From assembly GCF_000385135.1 (NCBI RefSeq), contig NZ_ARQM01000010.1, forward strand, positions 310,001 through 374,000: a stretch of 64,000 bases of DNA, written 5' to 3'. This DNA is from Promicromonospora sukumoe 327MFSha3.1 (GTDB lineage: Bacteria; Actinomycetota; Actinomycetes; Actinomycetales; Cellulomonadaceae). A program made the position numbers and the translations under genes. How positions within the stretch are numbered: the first letter of the stretch is position 1; each line of letters begins with the position of its first letter. The notes beneath the pieces were generated by a model, which was given only the letters and a program-made list of their open reading frames with translations, did not search any database and was not told where the DNA came from. Below, in pieces: positions 46,640-54,930 of the stretch.

Positions 46640-47917
46640 ATGGAGAGAGTGGTCGCTCGGACGTCCCCCGTCGAGCTCACGAGCCTGAGCGGGCTCACCC
46701 CCCTGTCGGCAACCACGGGCGGCATGGACTCGCAGGAGATCTACGACGTCCTGCGCAGCAGATGGGGCGTCGTGGCGCCCGTCGACATGGAGCCGGGCGT
46801 GCCGGCGTGGCTGGTGATGGGCCACGCGGAGATCTGCGAGATCACGCGGAACGAGTCGCAGTTCTCCCGGGACCCGCGCAACTGGCGCTGGCACTACGAC
46901 GGCCTGCTGTCGGAGCGCTCGGCCCTGCTCGGCATCTCGCCGCGCGAGCCGCGCAACTCCTCCTACCACCACGACGGCGAGCGGCGTCGCCGGCTGCGCC
47001 AGCCCCTGGACGACGGGCTGGAGGCCCTGCCCGAGAAGCTGGTCGTGGCCCAGGTCGAGGAGGTCTGCAACCGGCTGATCGAGGGCCTCGGGGACGGCGG
47101 CGAGGCCGACCTCGTGTCGGACTGGGCCAAGAAGGTCGGCTTCCTCGCGGTGACGTCCCTGTTCGGGTTCGACCCCGCGACCGCCGACCAGATGATGGTC
47201 GACTCGGCGCACATCATGGACCACACCGGCGAGGCCGCCGAGGCGCGCGACCGGATGGGCCGCAACCTGATGGCGCACGTCCAGGCCCGCAAGGAGGTGG
47301 CGGGCACGGACCTGACGTCGTCGTTCGTGCGGCACCCGAGCTTCCACGACGACCGCGAGGTCGCCGACTCGATGTCCGTGCCGCTGATCGCGGCCAGCGA
47401 GTTCCTCACCGCATGGATCGCCCTGACCCTGCGGCTGCTGCTCACCGACCAGCGGTTCGCGGCGCGCTGGACCGGCGGCCGGATCGCCCTGGACGAGGTG
47501 CTGGACGAGGTGCTGTGGCGCGAGGCGCCCGCCGCGAACCCGCCGCTGCCCCGGTACGCGATGAACGACCTGGAGATCGACGGCAAGCTCATCCGCAAGG
47601 GCGACGCCCTGGTGATGGCCGTGGCCGCGGCCAACCAGGACCCGCTGGTGCACACCGGCAACATGTGGGACGAGGTCGGCAACCGCGCGCACCTGGCCTG
47701 GGGCGTGGGCCCGCACCGGTGCCCGGCGTCGCGGCAGGCGCGGATCATCGCGCGCGTGGCGATCAACCGGCTGCTGACCGAGCTGGACCTGGAGCTGGCG
47801 GTCGAGGACCACGACCTGGCGTGGGTGCCGTCGCCCTGGGTGCGGCACCCGCAGGCCCTGCCGGTCCGCTACCGGCGGGCGCGCTCGTCGGGCACGGAGA
47901 TCTACGAGGTGCGCTGA
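46640..47917 (+). CDS. Cytochrome P450 without the ExxR motif (CYP157-like)
   Basis: A 425-aa soluble actinobacterial P450. The heme-ligand loop WGVGPHRCPA is present (Cys361), as are an HxxRRR-like HHDGERRRRLRQ C-helix region and AAANQDP before the heme loop. The normally invariant K-helix ExxR is replaced: DEVLWREAP gives Glu290-Val-Leu-Trp293. This matches the known oddity of CYP157-family P450s, where ExxR is lost. The I-helix AASEFLTAW also lacks the classic acid-Thr pair. No ferredoxin or conservon genes are adjacent. Redox partner and substrate are unknown. Confidence 0.85.
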   Translation: MERVVARTSPVELTSLSGLTPLSATTGGMDSQEIYDVLRSRWGVVAPVDMEPGVPAWLVMGHAEICEITRNESQFSRDPRNWRWHYDGLLSERSALLGISPREPRNSSYHHDGERRRRLRQPLDDGLEALPEKLVVAQVEEVCNRLIEGLGDGGEADLVSDWAKKVGFLAVTSLFGFDPATADQMMVDSAHIMDHTGEAAEARDRMGRNLMAHVQARKEVAGTDLTSSFVRHPSFHDDREVADSMSVPLIAASEFLTAWIALTLRLLLTDQRFAARWTGGRIALDEVLDEVLWREAPAANPPLPRYAMNDLEIDGKLIRKGDALVMAVAAANQDPLVHTGNMWDEVGNRAHLAWGVGPHRCPASRQARIIARVAINRLLTELDLELAVEDHDLAWVPSPWVRHPQALPVRYRRARSSGTEIYEVR

Positions 47918-47969
47918 GTGTGACGTGGTCGAGGTGCCCTTCCGCGCCGAGCTGAGCCGGTAGTACCGT

Positions 47970-48000
47970 CACGAAAGGTATTTACCGGACACCTTTCGTG
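47970..48000. promoter_or_regulatory. Inverted repeat upstream of the acyl-CoA ligase gene
   Basis: cacgaaaggt and acctttcgtg (47970-47979 and 47991-48000) are exact reverse complements separated by 11 bases. The repeat ends 10 bases before the ATG, partly covering the GGAGGAAG ribosome site region. It could be a repressor operator or an RNA hairpin. Confidence 0.45.
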
Positions 48001-48010
48001 GAGGAAGAGC

Positions 48011-49537
48011 ATGCTCACCGTTGACCTGGTCCGCCGCGGGGCCGCCCGGTTCGGCCCCCGGACCGCCGTCCGGTTCGGCGCCGAGTCGCTGACGTATGCG
48101 CAGGTGGACGCGGCCGCCAACGCCATGGCGCGGGTGCTGCACGCCCACGGCGCGGAGCCCGGTTCGCGGGTCGCGCTGCTCATGGGCAACGGCCTGTGGT
48201 CCATCGCCATGGACTTCGCCTGCCTCAAGGCGGGGGTCACCCGGGTGCCGCTGAACGCGCGGCTGTCCGCCGTCGAGCAGGGCCGCATGCTCGACGAGAC
48301 GGGCGTGCGCCTGCTGGTGCACGACGCCGCCCTGGCCGAGCGGGCGGCCGAGCTCGCCGCCGCGCACGGCGTCACCACGCTGGGCCTCGGCGCGCCCGGC
48401 GCAGCCGGCGGCCCGGACCTGCTGGCCGCGATGGAGGACGTCCCGACCACCGACCCGAACCTGCCCGCGAACCCGCAGGACCCGATCCTGCTGCTGTACA
48501 CGTCGGGCACCACGGGCACGCTCAAGGCGGTCGAGCACACCCAGGCCAGCTACGCCGCGATCGTCACGAACATCCTGACCAACCTGGTCGGCCCCGCGCG
48601 CGACTCGGTGATGCTGCACGCGGCCAGCCTGATCCACGCCAGCGGCACGTTCGTGCTGCCCTACTGGCTGCGCGGTGGCGAGTCCGTGGTGCTGTCCGGG
48701 TTCGAGCCGCAGGGCTACGTGGACGCGATCGCCCGGTACCGCGCCACCGAGATCAACCTGGTGCCCACGATGATCGGCATGCTGCTCTCGTCGGGCGTCG
48801 CCCAGAAGGCCGACGTCGCCTCCCTGCGCACCGCGATCTACGGCGCCAGCCCCATGCCGCGCCCCGTGATCGAGCAGGCCATGGACGTGTGGGGGCCACG
48901 CTTCGCGCAGTACTACGGCCAGACCGAGGCGCCGCTGTGCCTGACCGTGCTCGACGCCACCGACCACGGTGACGCCACCCTGCTCGGCTCGTGCGGCCAG
49001 CCCGCCCTCGACGCCCAGGTCGTCGTGACCGACGACGACGGCGTGCCGGTCGCCCCCGGCGAGATCGGCGAGATCCGCGTGCGCGCGCCCTTCACGATGG
49101 CCGGCTACCACGCCGCCCCCGAGCTGAACGCCGAGATGTTCGCCGGCGACGGCTGGCTGCGCACCCGCGACATGGCCCGCACCGACGAGCGCGGCTACCT
49201 CTACCTCGTGGACCGGCGCAGCGACATGATCATCACCGGCGGCTACAACGTCTACCCCCGCGAGGTCGAGGACGTGCTGCTGGCCCAGCCGTCGGTGGCG
49301 CAGGCCGTCGTCGTCGGCGCGCCCGACGACACCTGGGTCGAGGCCGTCACCGCGTTCGTGGTGCCCGCGCCCGGCGCCGTCGTCGACGAGGCCGCGCTGC
49401 AGGCCGCGGTCCGCGACCGGCTGGCCGGGTACAAGGTGCCCAAGGCCGTGCGCGCCGTCGACTCCGTGCCGCTCTCTCCCGTGGGCAAGGTGCTGCGCCG
49501 CGCCCTGCGCGAGCCCCTGTGGGAGGGTCGCAAGTGA
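48011..49537 (+). CDS. Acyl-CoA synthetase/AMP-dependent ligase
   Basis: A 508-aa ANL-superfamily ligase that would activate a carboxylic acid as acyl-AMP and transfer it to CoA. It has the P-loop YTSGTTGTLKAVEH, YYGQTEAPL (A5), the RTRDMARTDERGYLYLVDR region with A7/A8, GGYNVYPREVEDVL, and the C-terminal catalytic Lys in PLSPVGKVLRRALRE. Length is standard for FadD-type enzymes. GGAGGAAG lies before the ATG. It overlaps the enoyl-CoA hydratase gene by four bases, so the pair probably handle one acyl-CoA substrate. Confidence 0.92.
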   Translation: MLTVDLVRRGAARFGPRTAVRFGAESLTYAQVDAAANAMARVLHAHGAEPGSRVALLMGNGLWSIAMDFACLKAGVTRVPLNARLSAVEQGRMLDETGVRLLVHDAALAERAAELAAAHGVTTLGLGAPGAAGGPDLLAAMEDVPTTDPNLPANPQDPILLLYTSGTTGTLKAVEHTQASYAAIVTNILTNLVGPARDSVMLHAASLIHASGTFVLPYWLRGGESVVLSGFEPQGYVDAIARYRATEINLVPTMIGMLLSSGVAQKADVASLRTAIYGASPMPRPVIEQAMDVWGPRFAQYYGQTEAPLCLTVLDATDHGDATLLGSCGQPALDAQVVVTDDDGVPVAPGEIGEIRVRAPFTMAGYHAAPELNAEMFAGDGWLRTRDMARTDERGYLYLVDRRSDMIITGGYNVYPREVEDVLLAQPSVAQAVVVGAPDDTWVEAVTAFVVPAPGAVVDEAALQAAVRDRLAGYKVPKAVRAVDSVPLSPVGKVLRRALREPLWEGRK

Positions 49538-50295
49538 GCGTCCTGGTCACCCGCGAGGGCAGCGTCACCCTGATCGGCATCGACCGCCCGGAGCGGCGCA
49601 ACGCCGTCGACGGCCCCACGGCCGCGGCGCTCGCCGATGCGTTCCGGGCCTTCGACGCCGACGACGCCGCCACGGCCGCCGTGCTGTACGGGACGGGCGG
49701 CACGTTCTGCTCCGGCGCCGACCTCAAGGCGCTCGGCACGCCGGACGGCAACCGCGCCGCGGCCGACGGCGACGGGCCCATGGGTCCCACCCGGCTGCGG
49801 CTGACCAAGCCGGTGGTCGCCGCGATCTCCGGGCACGCCGTCGCGGGCGGGCTGGAGCTCGCGGCCTGGGCCGACCTGCGGGTCGCCGACGAGACCGCCG
49901 TGTTCGGCGTCTACTGCCGCCGCTGGGGCGTGCCCCTGATCGACGGCGGCACGGTGCGGCTGCCGCGGCTGATCGGGCAGTCGCACGCGATGGACATGAT
50001 CCTGACCGGCCGGTCCGTGGGCGCCGACGAGGCGCTGCGCATCGGGCTGGCCAACCGCGTGGTGCCGGCGGGGGAGGCGGTGTCGGCGGCGGTGGAGCTG
50101 GCGGCGTCGCTCGCGGCGCTCCCGCAGGTCTGCCTGCGCGGGGACCGGGCCTCGGTGCTGGACCAGTGGGGGCTTCCCGAGGCGGACGCCTTGGCCCAGG
50201 AGTGGACGCACGGCGAACGCTCGCTGGCGGCCGCGGCCTACGAGGGCGCGGCCCGCTTCGCGGCGGGGGCCGGGCGACACGGCACCCTGGCCTGA
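49534..50295 (+). CDS. Enoyl-CoA hydratase/isomerase-family protein
   Basis: A 253-aa crotonase-fold protein acting on acyl-CoA thioesters. The oxyanion-hole segments are GTFCSGADLKALG and SGHAVAGGLELAAWADLRVA. Downstream VYCRRWGVPLIDGGTVRLPR and MILTGRSVGADEALRIGLAN match the family. The GTG start overlaps the ligase stop (GTGA). Hydration, isomerisation or other crotonase chemistry cannot be told apart here. Confidence 0.92.
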   Translation: MSVLVTREGSVTLIGIDRPERRNAVDGPTAAALADAFRAFDADDAATAAVLYGTGGTFCSGADLKALGTPDGNRAAADGDGPMGPTRLRLTKPVVAAISGHAVAGGLELAAWADLRVADETAVFGVYCRRWGVPLIDGGTVRLPRLIGQSHAMDMILTGRSVGADEALRIGLANRVVPAGEAVSAAVELAASLAALPQVCLRGDRASVLDQWGLPEADALAQEWTHGERSLAAAAYEGAARFAAGAGRHGTLA

Positions 50296-50307
50296 CCCCA
50301 CGCTTTT

Positions 50308-50365
50308 TCGAGGCCTAAGTTTCTCCTCTTTGCGTCGCTTGAAAGAGGAGAAACTTAGGCTTCGA
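50308..50365. terminator. 24-bp-stem hairpin between convergent genes
   Basis: 50308-50331 pairs with 50342-50365 with one mismatch around a 10-base loop. It lies 12 bases after the enoyl-CoA hydratase stop, with the convergent monooxygenase stop 35 bases beyond. The sequence is AT-richer than the surroundings. Confidence 0.7.
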
Positions 50366-50399
50366 AGGGGAACGGGCAGACGTCGGCACGGCCCACGGC

Positions 50400-51671
50400 T
50401 CAGGACGCCGCCCGGCCCGCCGGAGCGTCCCGGCCCGGCGTCGCGTCCCGGCCCGCCGGAGCGTCCCGGCCCGCCCAAGCATCCCGACCCGCCGGGGCGT
50501 CCCAGTCGATGCGGTAGTCCGTCACCCAGTCGTTCGTGCTGCGCGCCGCCGCCCGGCTCACCAGCGGCAGGATCACACGGTCGCGCAGCACCCGGGTCAG
50601 CGGGTTCGGGATCTTCTGGTTCGAGGTGCGCTTTGCCTGTGCGATCAGCTTCTCGACCCGCCCCCGGCGCAGCGCCTCGAACGCCTCGAACGCCGCGGCG
50701 GGCTCGCCGTGGTCCCGCAGGAGGCGGGCGAGCAGCACGCCGTCCTCGATCGAGAGCGAGGCACCCTGGCCCGACGTCGGCGAGATGCCGTGCGCGGCGT
50801 CGCCGACCAGACCGATCGGTCCCCGGTGCCAGACCGGCACCTTCGGCAGGTCCAGCGTGTTCCACGGGCTGATGACCTGCGGCGTCGCGGCGATCAGCTC
50901 CAGCGCGGGGCCGGCGTCGTCGGCGAACAGGCGCTCCAGCTCGGCCCGCCAGCGGTCCGGGGTCCAGGCGGCGAGCTCGTCGTCGGACGCCGCGCGGGCG
51001 CGCGGCACGTTCGCGAACCACCAGACGTCGCCCGGGGCGCGCTGCACGTAGGCGAAGAAGGCGCGCCGGCCGAAGATCATGGTGAACACGCCCTCGGGCT
51101 CGTCCACGGAGACGCCCGACGCGTAGCCGCCGGTGTTCAGCAGCCCGGTGTAGCGCGGTGGCGGGCACCCCGGGTCGAGGATCGCGCGGGTGCGCGAGTG
51201 CAGGCCGTCGGCGCCGATCAGCAGGTCGCCCTCGGCGGTGCTCCCGTCGGCGAAGGAGGCGCCGACGCCGCCCCCGGGCACCGCCGCGGCGTCGACCAGG
51301 CGCTTGCCGTACTCGACCGTGATGCCGCGCCGGACGGCCTCGTCGCGCAGCCGCGTGTAGAGGTCCGAGCGCCGGACGGTCTGGCTGACCGTGCCCGGGC
51401 CGTCGTCGCGACCCATCGCGAGGTGGGCCAGGAGCCGGCCGCCCGAGCCGCGCAGCTCCAGCGCCGGGGTGTCGAAACCGCCGAGGTCGTGCGGGTCGAT
51501 GTCCAGCACGCGCAGGGCGGCGAGCCCGTTCGGGGCGAGGTTGAGGTAGGCGCCGACGCCGTCCGCGGTGCGGTCGTAGGCCTCGTGGACCACGGCGTCG
51601 ATGCCCGCCTTCTGCAGGGCCATGGCGGTCACGGGCCCGGTGATGCCCGCTCCGATGATGATCGCTCTCAT
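50400..51671 (-). CDS. FAD-dependent monooxygenase
   Basis: A 423-aa flavoprotein of the PHBH/UbiH type that would hydroxylate a small organic substrate using NAD(P)H and O2. It has the N-terminal Rossmann motif IIIGAGITGPVTAMALQKAG, the DG motif region LIGADGLHSRTRAIL, and the GD motif GLVGDAAHGISPTSGQGASL. The last 30 or so residues are a 7-residue repeat (DAPAGRD, DAWAGRD, DATPGRD), not part of the fold. ATG 51671 lies six bases after TATGGT, which overlaps a palindromic operator. It is divergent from the PadR gene, so PadR probably represses it. Confidence 0.9.
   Translation of the reverse strand: MRAIIIGAGITGPVTAMALQKAGIDAVVHEAYDRTADGVGAYLNLAPNGLAALRVLDIDPHDLGGFDTPALELRGSGGRLLAHLAMGRDDGPGTVSQTVRRSDLYTRLRDEAVRRGITVEYGKRLVDAAAVPGGGVGASFADGSTAEGDLLIGADGLHSRTRAILDPGCPPPRYTGLLNTGGYASGVSVDEPEGVFTMIFGRRAFFAYVQRAPGDVWWFANVPRARAASDDELAAWTPDRWRAELERLFADDAGPALELIAATPQVISPWNTLDLPKVPVWHRGPIGLVGDAAHGISPTSGQGASLSIEDGVLLARLLRDHGEPAAAFEAFEALRRGRVEKLIAQAKRTSNQKIPNPLTRVLRDRVILPLVSRAAARSTNDWVTDYRIDWDAPAGRDAWAGRDAPAGRDATPGRDAPAGRAAS
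50406..50502 (-). repeat. 21-bp-period coding repeats at the monooxygenase C-terminus
   Basis: About four and a half units of a 21-base sequence (core cggcccgccggagcgtc) encode Gly-Arg-Asp-Ala-Pro-Ala-Gly steps. They look like slippage-generated DNA captured into the end of the gene. Confidence 0.65.
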
Positions 51672-51677
51672 GTCCTC

Positions 51678-51704
51678 ACCATAAAATGGGTAACCATAAG
51701 ATGG
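51678..51704. promoter_or_regulatory. Twin 11-bp palindromes overlapping the monooxygenase -10 (probable PadR operator)
   Basis: CCATAAAATGG (51679-51689) and CCATAAGATGG (51694-51704), 15 bases start to start. The minus-strand -10 TATGGT (51683-51678), six bases before the monooxygenase ATG, is built into the first palindrome. Binding here would block that promoter. Confidence 0.65.
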
Positions 51705-51743
51705 CAAGGTGTTCCGCCGAGCAGCCGATCCCGTACCGCCGCC

Positions 51744-51759
51744 TAGGCTGGGCGCCGTG
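51744..51759 (+). promoter_or_regulatory. Leaderless promoter of the PadR gene
   Basis: TAGGCT, seven bases, GTG at 51757. It lies about 40 bases from the nearer operator palindrome, so autoregulation is possible. Confidence 0.45.
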
Positions 51760-52362
51760 ACCCAGGACTCCCGGCCGCGCTCGCCGCTCGCCATGGTGCT
51801 GCTCGCGCTGCTCGCCGAGGAGCCGATGCACGCCTACCGCATGCAGCGGCTGATCAAGACCCGGCGCAAGGACGACGTCGTCAACGTCGCGCGCTCCAAC
51901 AGCGTCTACCAGGCGATCGAGCGGCTGCTGCGCGACGGCCTCATCGAGGTGCACGAGAAGCAGGCGGCCGACGCCGGCCCGGCCCGGATCGTCTACGCCC
52001 TGACCGACGACGGCTCCGCCGCCCTGCGCCGCTGGATGGACGCCGCGCTGGCGACCCCCGCGCGCGAGTTCCCCGAGTTCCGGGCGGTGCTGGCCGTGCT
52101 CGCGATCACCGGGCCCGACCTCGTGCGCGACCGGCTCGCCGAGCGCGTCACCGCGCTCGAGGCCACGCTGGCCGCGGCCGAGCGGGAGGCCGCCGACGCC
52201 GAGGAGTGGGGCCTGCCGCGCGTGCTGCTGCTGGAGCACGAGCACCTGCTCGTCGCCACGCGCGCCGAGCTCGGCTGGGTGCGCGGCGTCGTCGCCGACC
52301 TGGCATCGGGCGCCCTGACGTGGGACACGCAGGAGATGCTCGACTCGCGCCCGCCCGAGTGA
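51757..52362 (+). CDS. PadR-family transcriptional regulator
   Basis: A 201-aa regulator. The winged helix occupies about residues 10-90 (SPLAMVLLALLAEEPMHAYR, SNSVYQAIERLLRDGLIEVH, ARIVYALTDDGSAALRRWMD), followed by the long helical Vir-type dimerisation region. PadR proteins usually repress an adjacent gene and respond to phenolic or hydrophobic compounds; the divergent FAD monooxygenase is the natural target. GTG 51757 is chosen from the leaderless spacing; ATG 51793 is an alternative. Confidence 0.92.
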   Translation: MTQDSRPRSPLAMVLLALLAEEPMHAYRMQRLIKTRRKDDVVNVARSNSVYQAIERLLRDGLIEVHEKQAADAGPARIVYALTDDGSAALRRWMDAALATPAREFPEFRAVLAVLAITGPDLVRDRLAERVTALEATLAAAEREAADAEEWGLPRVLLLEHEHLLVATRAELGWVRGVVADLASGALTWDTQEMLDSRPPE

Positions 52363-52379
52363 AGCCAAGGTCCCGGGAG

Positions 52380-52394
52380 TAGCATCCGAAGGTG
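52380..52394 (+). promoter_or_regulatory. Leaderless promoter of the exported hydrolase gene
   Basis: TAGCAT (52380-52385), six bases, GTG at 52392. Confidence 0.45.
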
Positions 52395-53951
52395 TTCTTC
52401 AGGACCGTCGCCACCTCCGCCGCGATCCTGGTCGCCCTGGCCGTCACGGGCGCCGTCGCGGGACCGGCCTGGGAGCCGGAACCGGTCACGAACCACCTCG
52501 GCGTGAGCACCACCTCGACCGCGATCGGGGGCGCCTCGCCCGACGCCGGGCAGCCTGGCGACCACGAGGTGCGCGAGACGCCCGTGACCATCCCGCTGGC
52601 CGACGGCCTGGAGGTGGGCGGGCTGCTCCGCGAGCCGGTCCTGACCGGGCAGGACGCCGCGGACGACGCCCCCGGCCGCCCCGGCATCGTGTTCGTGCAC
52701 GGCGCGGGCACCGGAAAGGCCGCCGACGCCTTCACGCTGGCCGCGACGGCGCTCGCGAGCGCGGGGATCACCACGCTGGTGCCCGACAAGCGCCTCGACA
52801 ACTACTCCACCCGGCACCGGGACTACGAGGCGATGGCGCGCGACTACGCCTTCTCGGTGAGCTTCCTGCGGGACGTGCCCGGCGTCGACCCGGACTCCGT
52901 CGGCCTGTACGCCGAGTCGGAGGGCGCGTGGGTGTCGCCGGTGATGATGGTGGACGACCCGCGGCTCGCGTTCCAGGTCCTGGTGTCGGCCCCGGTGGTG
53001 CCGCCGCGCCAGCAGGCCGCGTACGCCGTCGACAACTACCTGCGCAACACCGACGTGCCGGCCGGGGTGTTCCGCGCCATCCCGCGCGCCGTGGGCATGA
53101 AGGTGCCGGGCGGCGGGTTCGAGTACGCCGACTTCGACGTCCGGCCCTGGCTGCGCGAGCAGCAGGACCCGATCCTCGCCGTGTTCGGCACCAACGACGC
53201 CTCGATGCCCCTGGAACAGGGCACGCGCGAGCTGCTGGCGGACGCCGACGACGTGACCGTGCGGTTCTACGAGCGGGCCAACCACGGCATCAACGTGGAG
53301 ACGCCCGCCGGCCTGGTGCTGCACCCCGACTTCGCGCGCGACGTCGCCGACTGGGTGCTGGGGCTGCCGGCGACGGCGTCCGCCCCGCCGCAGGTCGCCG
53401 GCGCCCAGCCGGAGCAGCTCTACCTCGCGGCCCCCGTGCCGCAGCCGCACTGGTACGGCGACGGCGACTGGCTGGTCGGGGTGGTCGTCACGGCCTCCGG
53501 GCTGCTGGTCGTGGGCCCGCTGCTCGTGGGCGGCGCGGTGCTGACCGGCCGCCTCGCCGGACGTCGCTCCGGTCGCCCGGGCGTGCGCCTCGGCCGGGGC
53601 CTGCGCGGGCCGCTGACCTTGCTGGGCGTCGGGTCCGTGGCGACGTTGCTCGGGCTCGGCGCCTACCTCGGGGCCGTCGCCCGGCTGGCCCTGGACTACG
53701 AGAAGAACGCGTGGGTGGTGCAGGGCGGCTGGATCGCGGTGCGGCTGCTGGGCATCGTCGCCGTCGTCGCGGCGGCGCTGCTGGTGGGCCGGCTCCGCGA
53801 CCGGCGGATGTCGCTGGTCGAGACCGGAGGACCCGAGCCCCGCCGCGCCGCCGTCGCCGTCGTCTCGACGGGATTCTGGGCGATCGTGCTGGGCTCGGCG
53901 GCGCTGCTGGTGACCCTGGCGTACTGGGGCGCCTACCAGCTGGGCATCTGA
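52392..53951 (+). CDS. Membrane-bound alpha/beta hydrolase
   Basis: A 519-aa protein combining an N-terminal signal or anchor helix (about 4-24), an extracytoplasmic alpha/beta-hydrolase domain (about 60-335; GIVFVHGAGTGKAADAF, nucleophile elbow GLYAESEGAW with Glu instead of the usual residue before the last Gly, FGTNDASMP for the acid, ANHGIN for the His), and four C-terminal membrane helices (about 355-515). The outward-facing hydrolase plus membrane tail is uncommon, and the substrate is unknown. Its last 19 bases overlap the convergent phosphopantetheinyl transferase gene. Confidence 0.82.
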   Translation: MFFRTVATSAAILVALAVTGAVAGPAWEPEPVTNHLGVSTTSTAIGGASPDAGQPGDHEVRETPVTIPLADGLEVGGLLREPVLTGQDAADDAPGRPGIVFVHGAGTGKAADAFTLAATALASAGITTLVPDKRLDNYSTRHRDYEAMARDYAFSVSFLRDVPGVDPDSVGLYAESEGAWVSPVMMVDDPRLAFQVLVSAPVVPPRQQAAYAVDNYLRNTDVPAGVFRAIPRAVGMKVPGGGFEYADFDVRPWLREQQDPILAVFGTNDASMPLEQGTRELLADADDVTVRFYERANHGINVETPAGLVLHPDFARDVADWVLGLPATASAPPQVAGAQPEQLYLAAPVPQPHWYGDGDWLVGVVVTASGLLVVGPLLVGGAVLTGRLAGRRSGRPGVRLGRGLRGPLTLLGVGSVATLLGLGAYLGAVARLALDYEKNAWVVQGGWIAVRLLGIVAVVAAALLVGRLRDRRMSLVETGGPEPRRAAVAVVSTGFWAIVLGSAALLVTLAYWGAYQLGI

Positions 53952-54709
53952 GCCGCCGCCGCCAGCGGTCGCGGCGCCACGGGCGCCACGGCGTCCGGCA
54001 GCGCGTCCGGGAGGCGCAGGTGCCGCACCTGGTCCACGTGCGTGGTCGTCGCCAGCGCCGCGCTGTGCCCCGCCGGCGCGGGCACGTCCGTCAGGTACGG
54101 GCGGGGGTGGGGGAGCCGCACCGACGGGTCGGCCGTCACCAGGCTCGGCCGCGGCCCCGTCACGTCCAGGTCCCGCAGCGGGATCGCCAGGCCGTGCCCC
54201 GTGAGCTTCGTCGTCGCCTCCTTGCGGGTCCACGAGGCGAGGAGGGAGTCGGCGCGGTCCCGCGTGGGCAGCCGGCGCCACGCGTGGTGCTCGGCCCGGG
54301 TGAGCGCGGCCGCCGCGAGATCGTCCAGGTCGCCGTCCGCGGGCCGGGCGTCCAGGTTCGCCCCCACCCGGCCCTCCCCGACGACGGCGACCAGCACCCA
54401 CGCCCGCGTGTGCGACACCGAGTAGTCCAGACCGGCGTCCTCGACGTGCGGGCGCCCGTGCTGCGGGTCCCCGCAGCGCTCGCATGTGCGCTCCACCACG
54501 ATCTCCTCCGGCGCGAGACCCAGGTAACGCGACAGGATCAGGCGCTGCGCCGCGCGCGAGGTCAGGTGGACGTCCGTCGCCAGAGCGTCCAGGCCCACGA
54601 GATGCTCCCGATCCGGTACGGTCAGCAGGCGCGTCCAGGCTTCTCGGCGTCTGACCGGCACGAGCCAGACGTCGCAGGTGCGGGGTGCTGGTGCGGCGGC
54701 TGAGCCCAC
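53933..54709 (-). CDS. 4'-phosphopantetheinyl transferase (Sfp type)
   Basis: A 258-aa enzyme expected to load the CoA phosphopantetheine arm onto carrier proteins. Family blocks: SRAAQRLILSRYLGLAPEEI, ERCGDPQHGRPHV, DYSVSHTRAWVLVAV and SWTRKEATTKLTGHGL. The Mg2+ motif, usually G-[VI]-D-[VI]-E, reads VGANLDARP here, Asn and Asp in place of Asp and Glu, so activity could be reduced or metal use changed. GTG 54709 has AGGAG eight bases upstream. No polyketide or peptide synthetase is in the window; fatty-acid or siderophore carriers elsewhere are possible targets. Confidence 0.85.
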   Translation of the reverse strand: MGSAAAPAPRTCDVWLVPVRRREAWTRLLTVPDREHLVGLDALATDVHLTSRAAQRLILSRYLGLAPEEIVVERTCERCGDPQHGRPHVEDAGLDYSVSHTRAWVLVAVVGEGRVGANLDARPADGDLDDLAAAALTRAEHHAWRRLPTRDRADSLLASWTRKEATTKLTGHGLAIPLRDLDVTGPRPSLVTADPSVRLPHPRPYLTDVPAPAGHSAALATTTHVDQVRHLRLPDALPDAVAPVAPRPLAAAAQMPSW

Positions 54710-54930
54710 TGCGTTCTCCTGAGACCTCGATGTGCCCGCGGCTGTCGCCGAGGGCGGAAGTTCCACGCATCCCAGATGTGATGGACGTGCGCAGAAATGC
54801 AGGTGTGACCGGACTCGCCGTGGCACAGCCGGACAGAGCCGGTTCGCAGCGGGTAGAAACGGGGTGGACCCCAGCGCCGCCAGCCCCACTTCCCCAGTCT
54901 CGACCAGTGGCGTTATCGAGGAGTGAACGG

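Noticed and set aside
46640-47917. Conservon around the P450
   Set aside because: No sensor-like kinase, roadblock, DUF742 or small GTPase gene lies on either side; era is unrelated.
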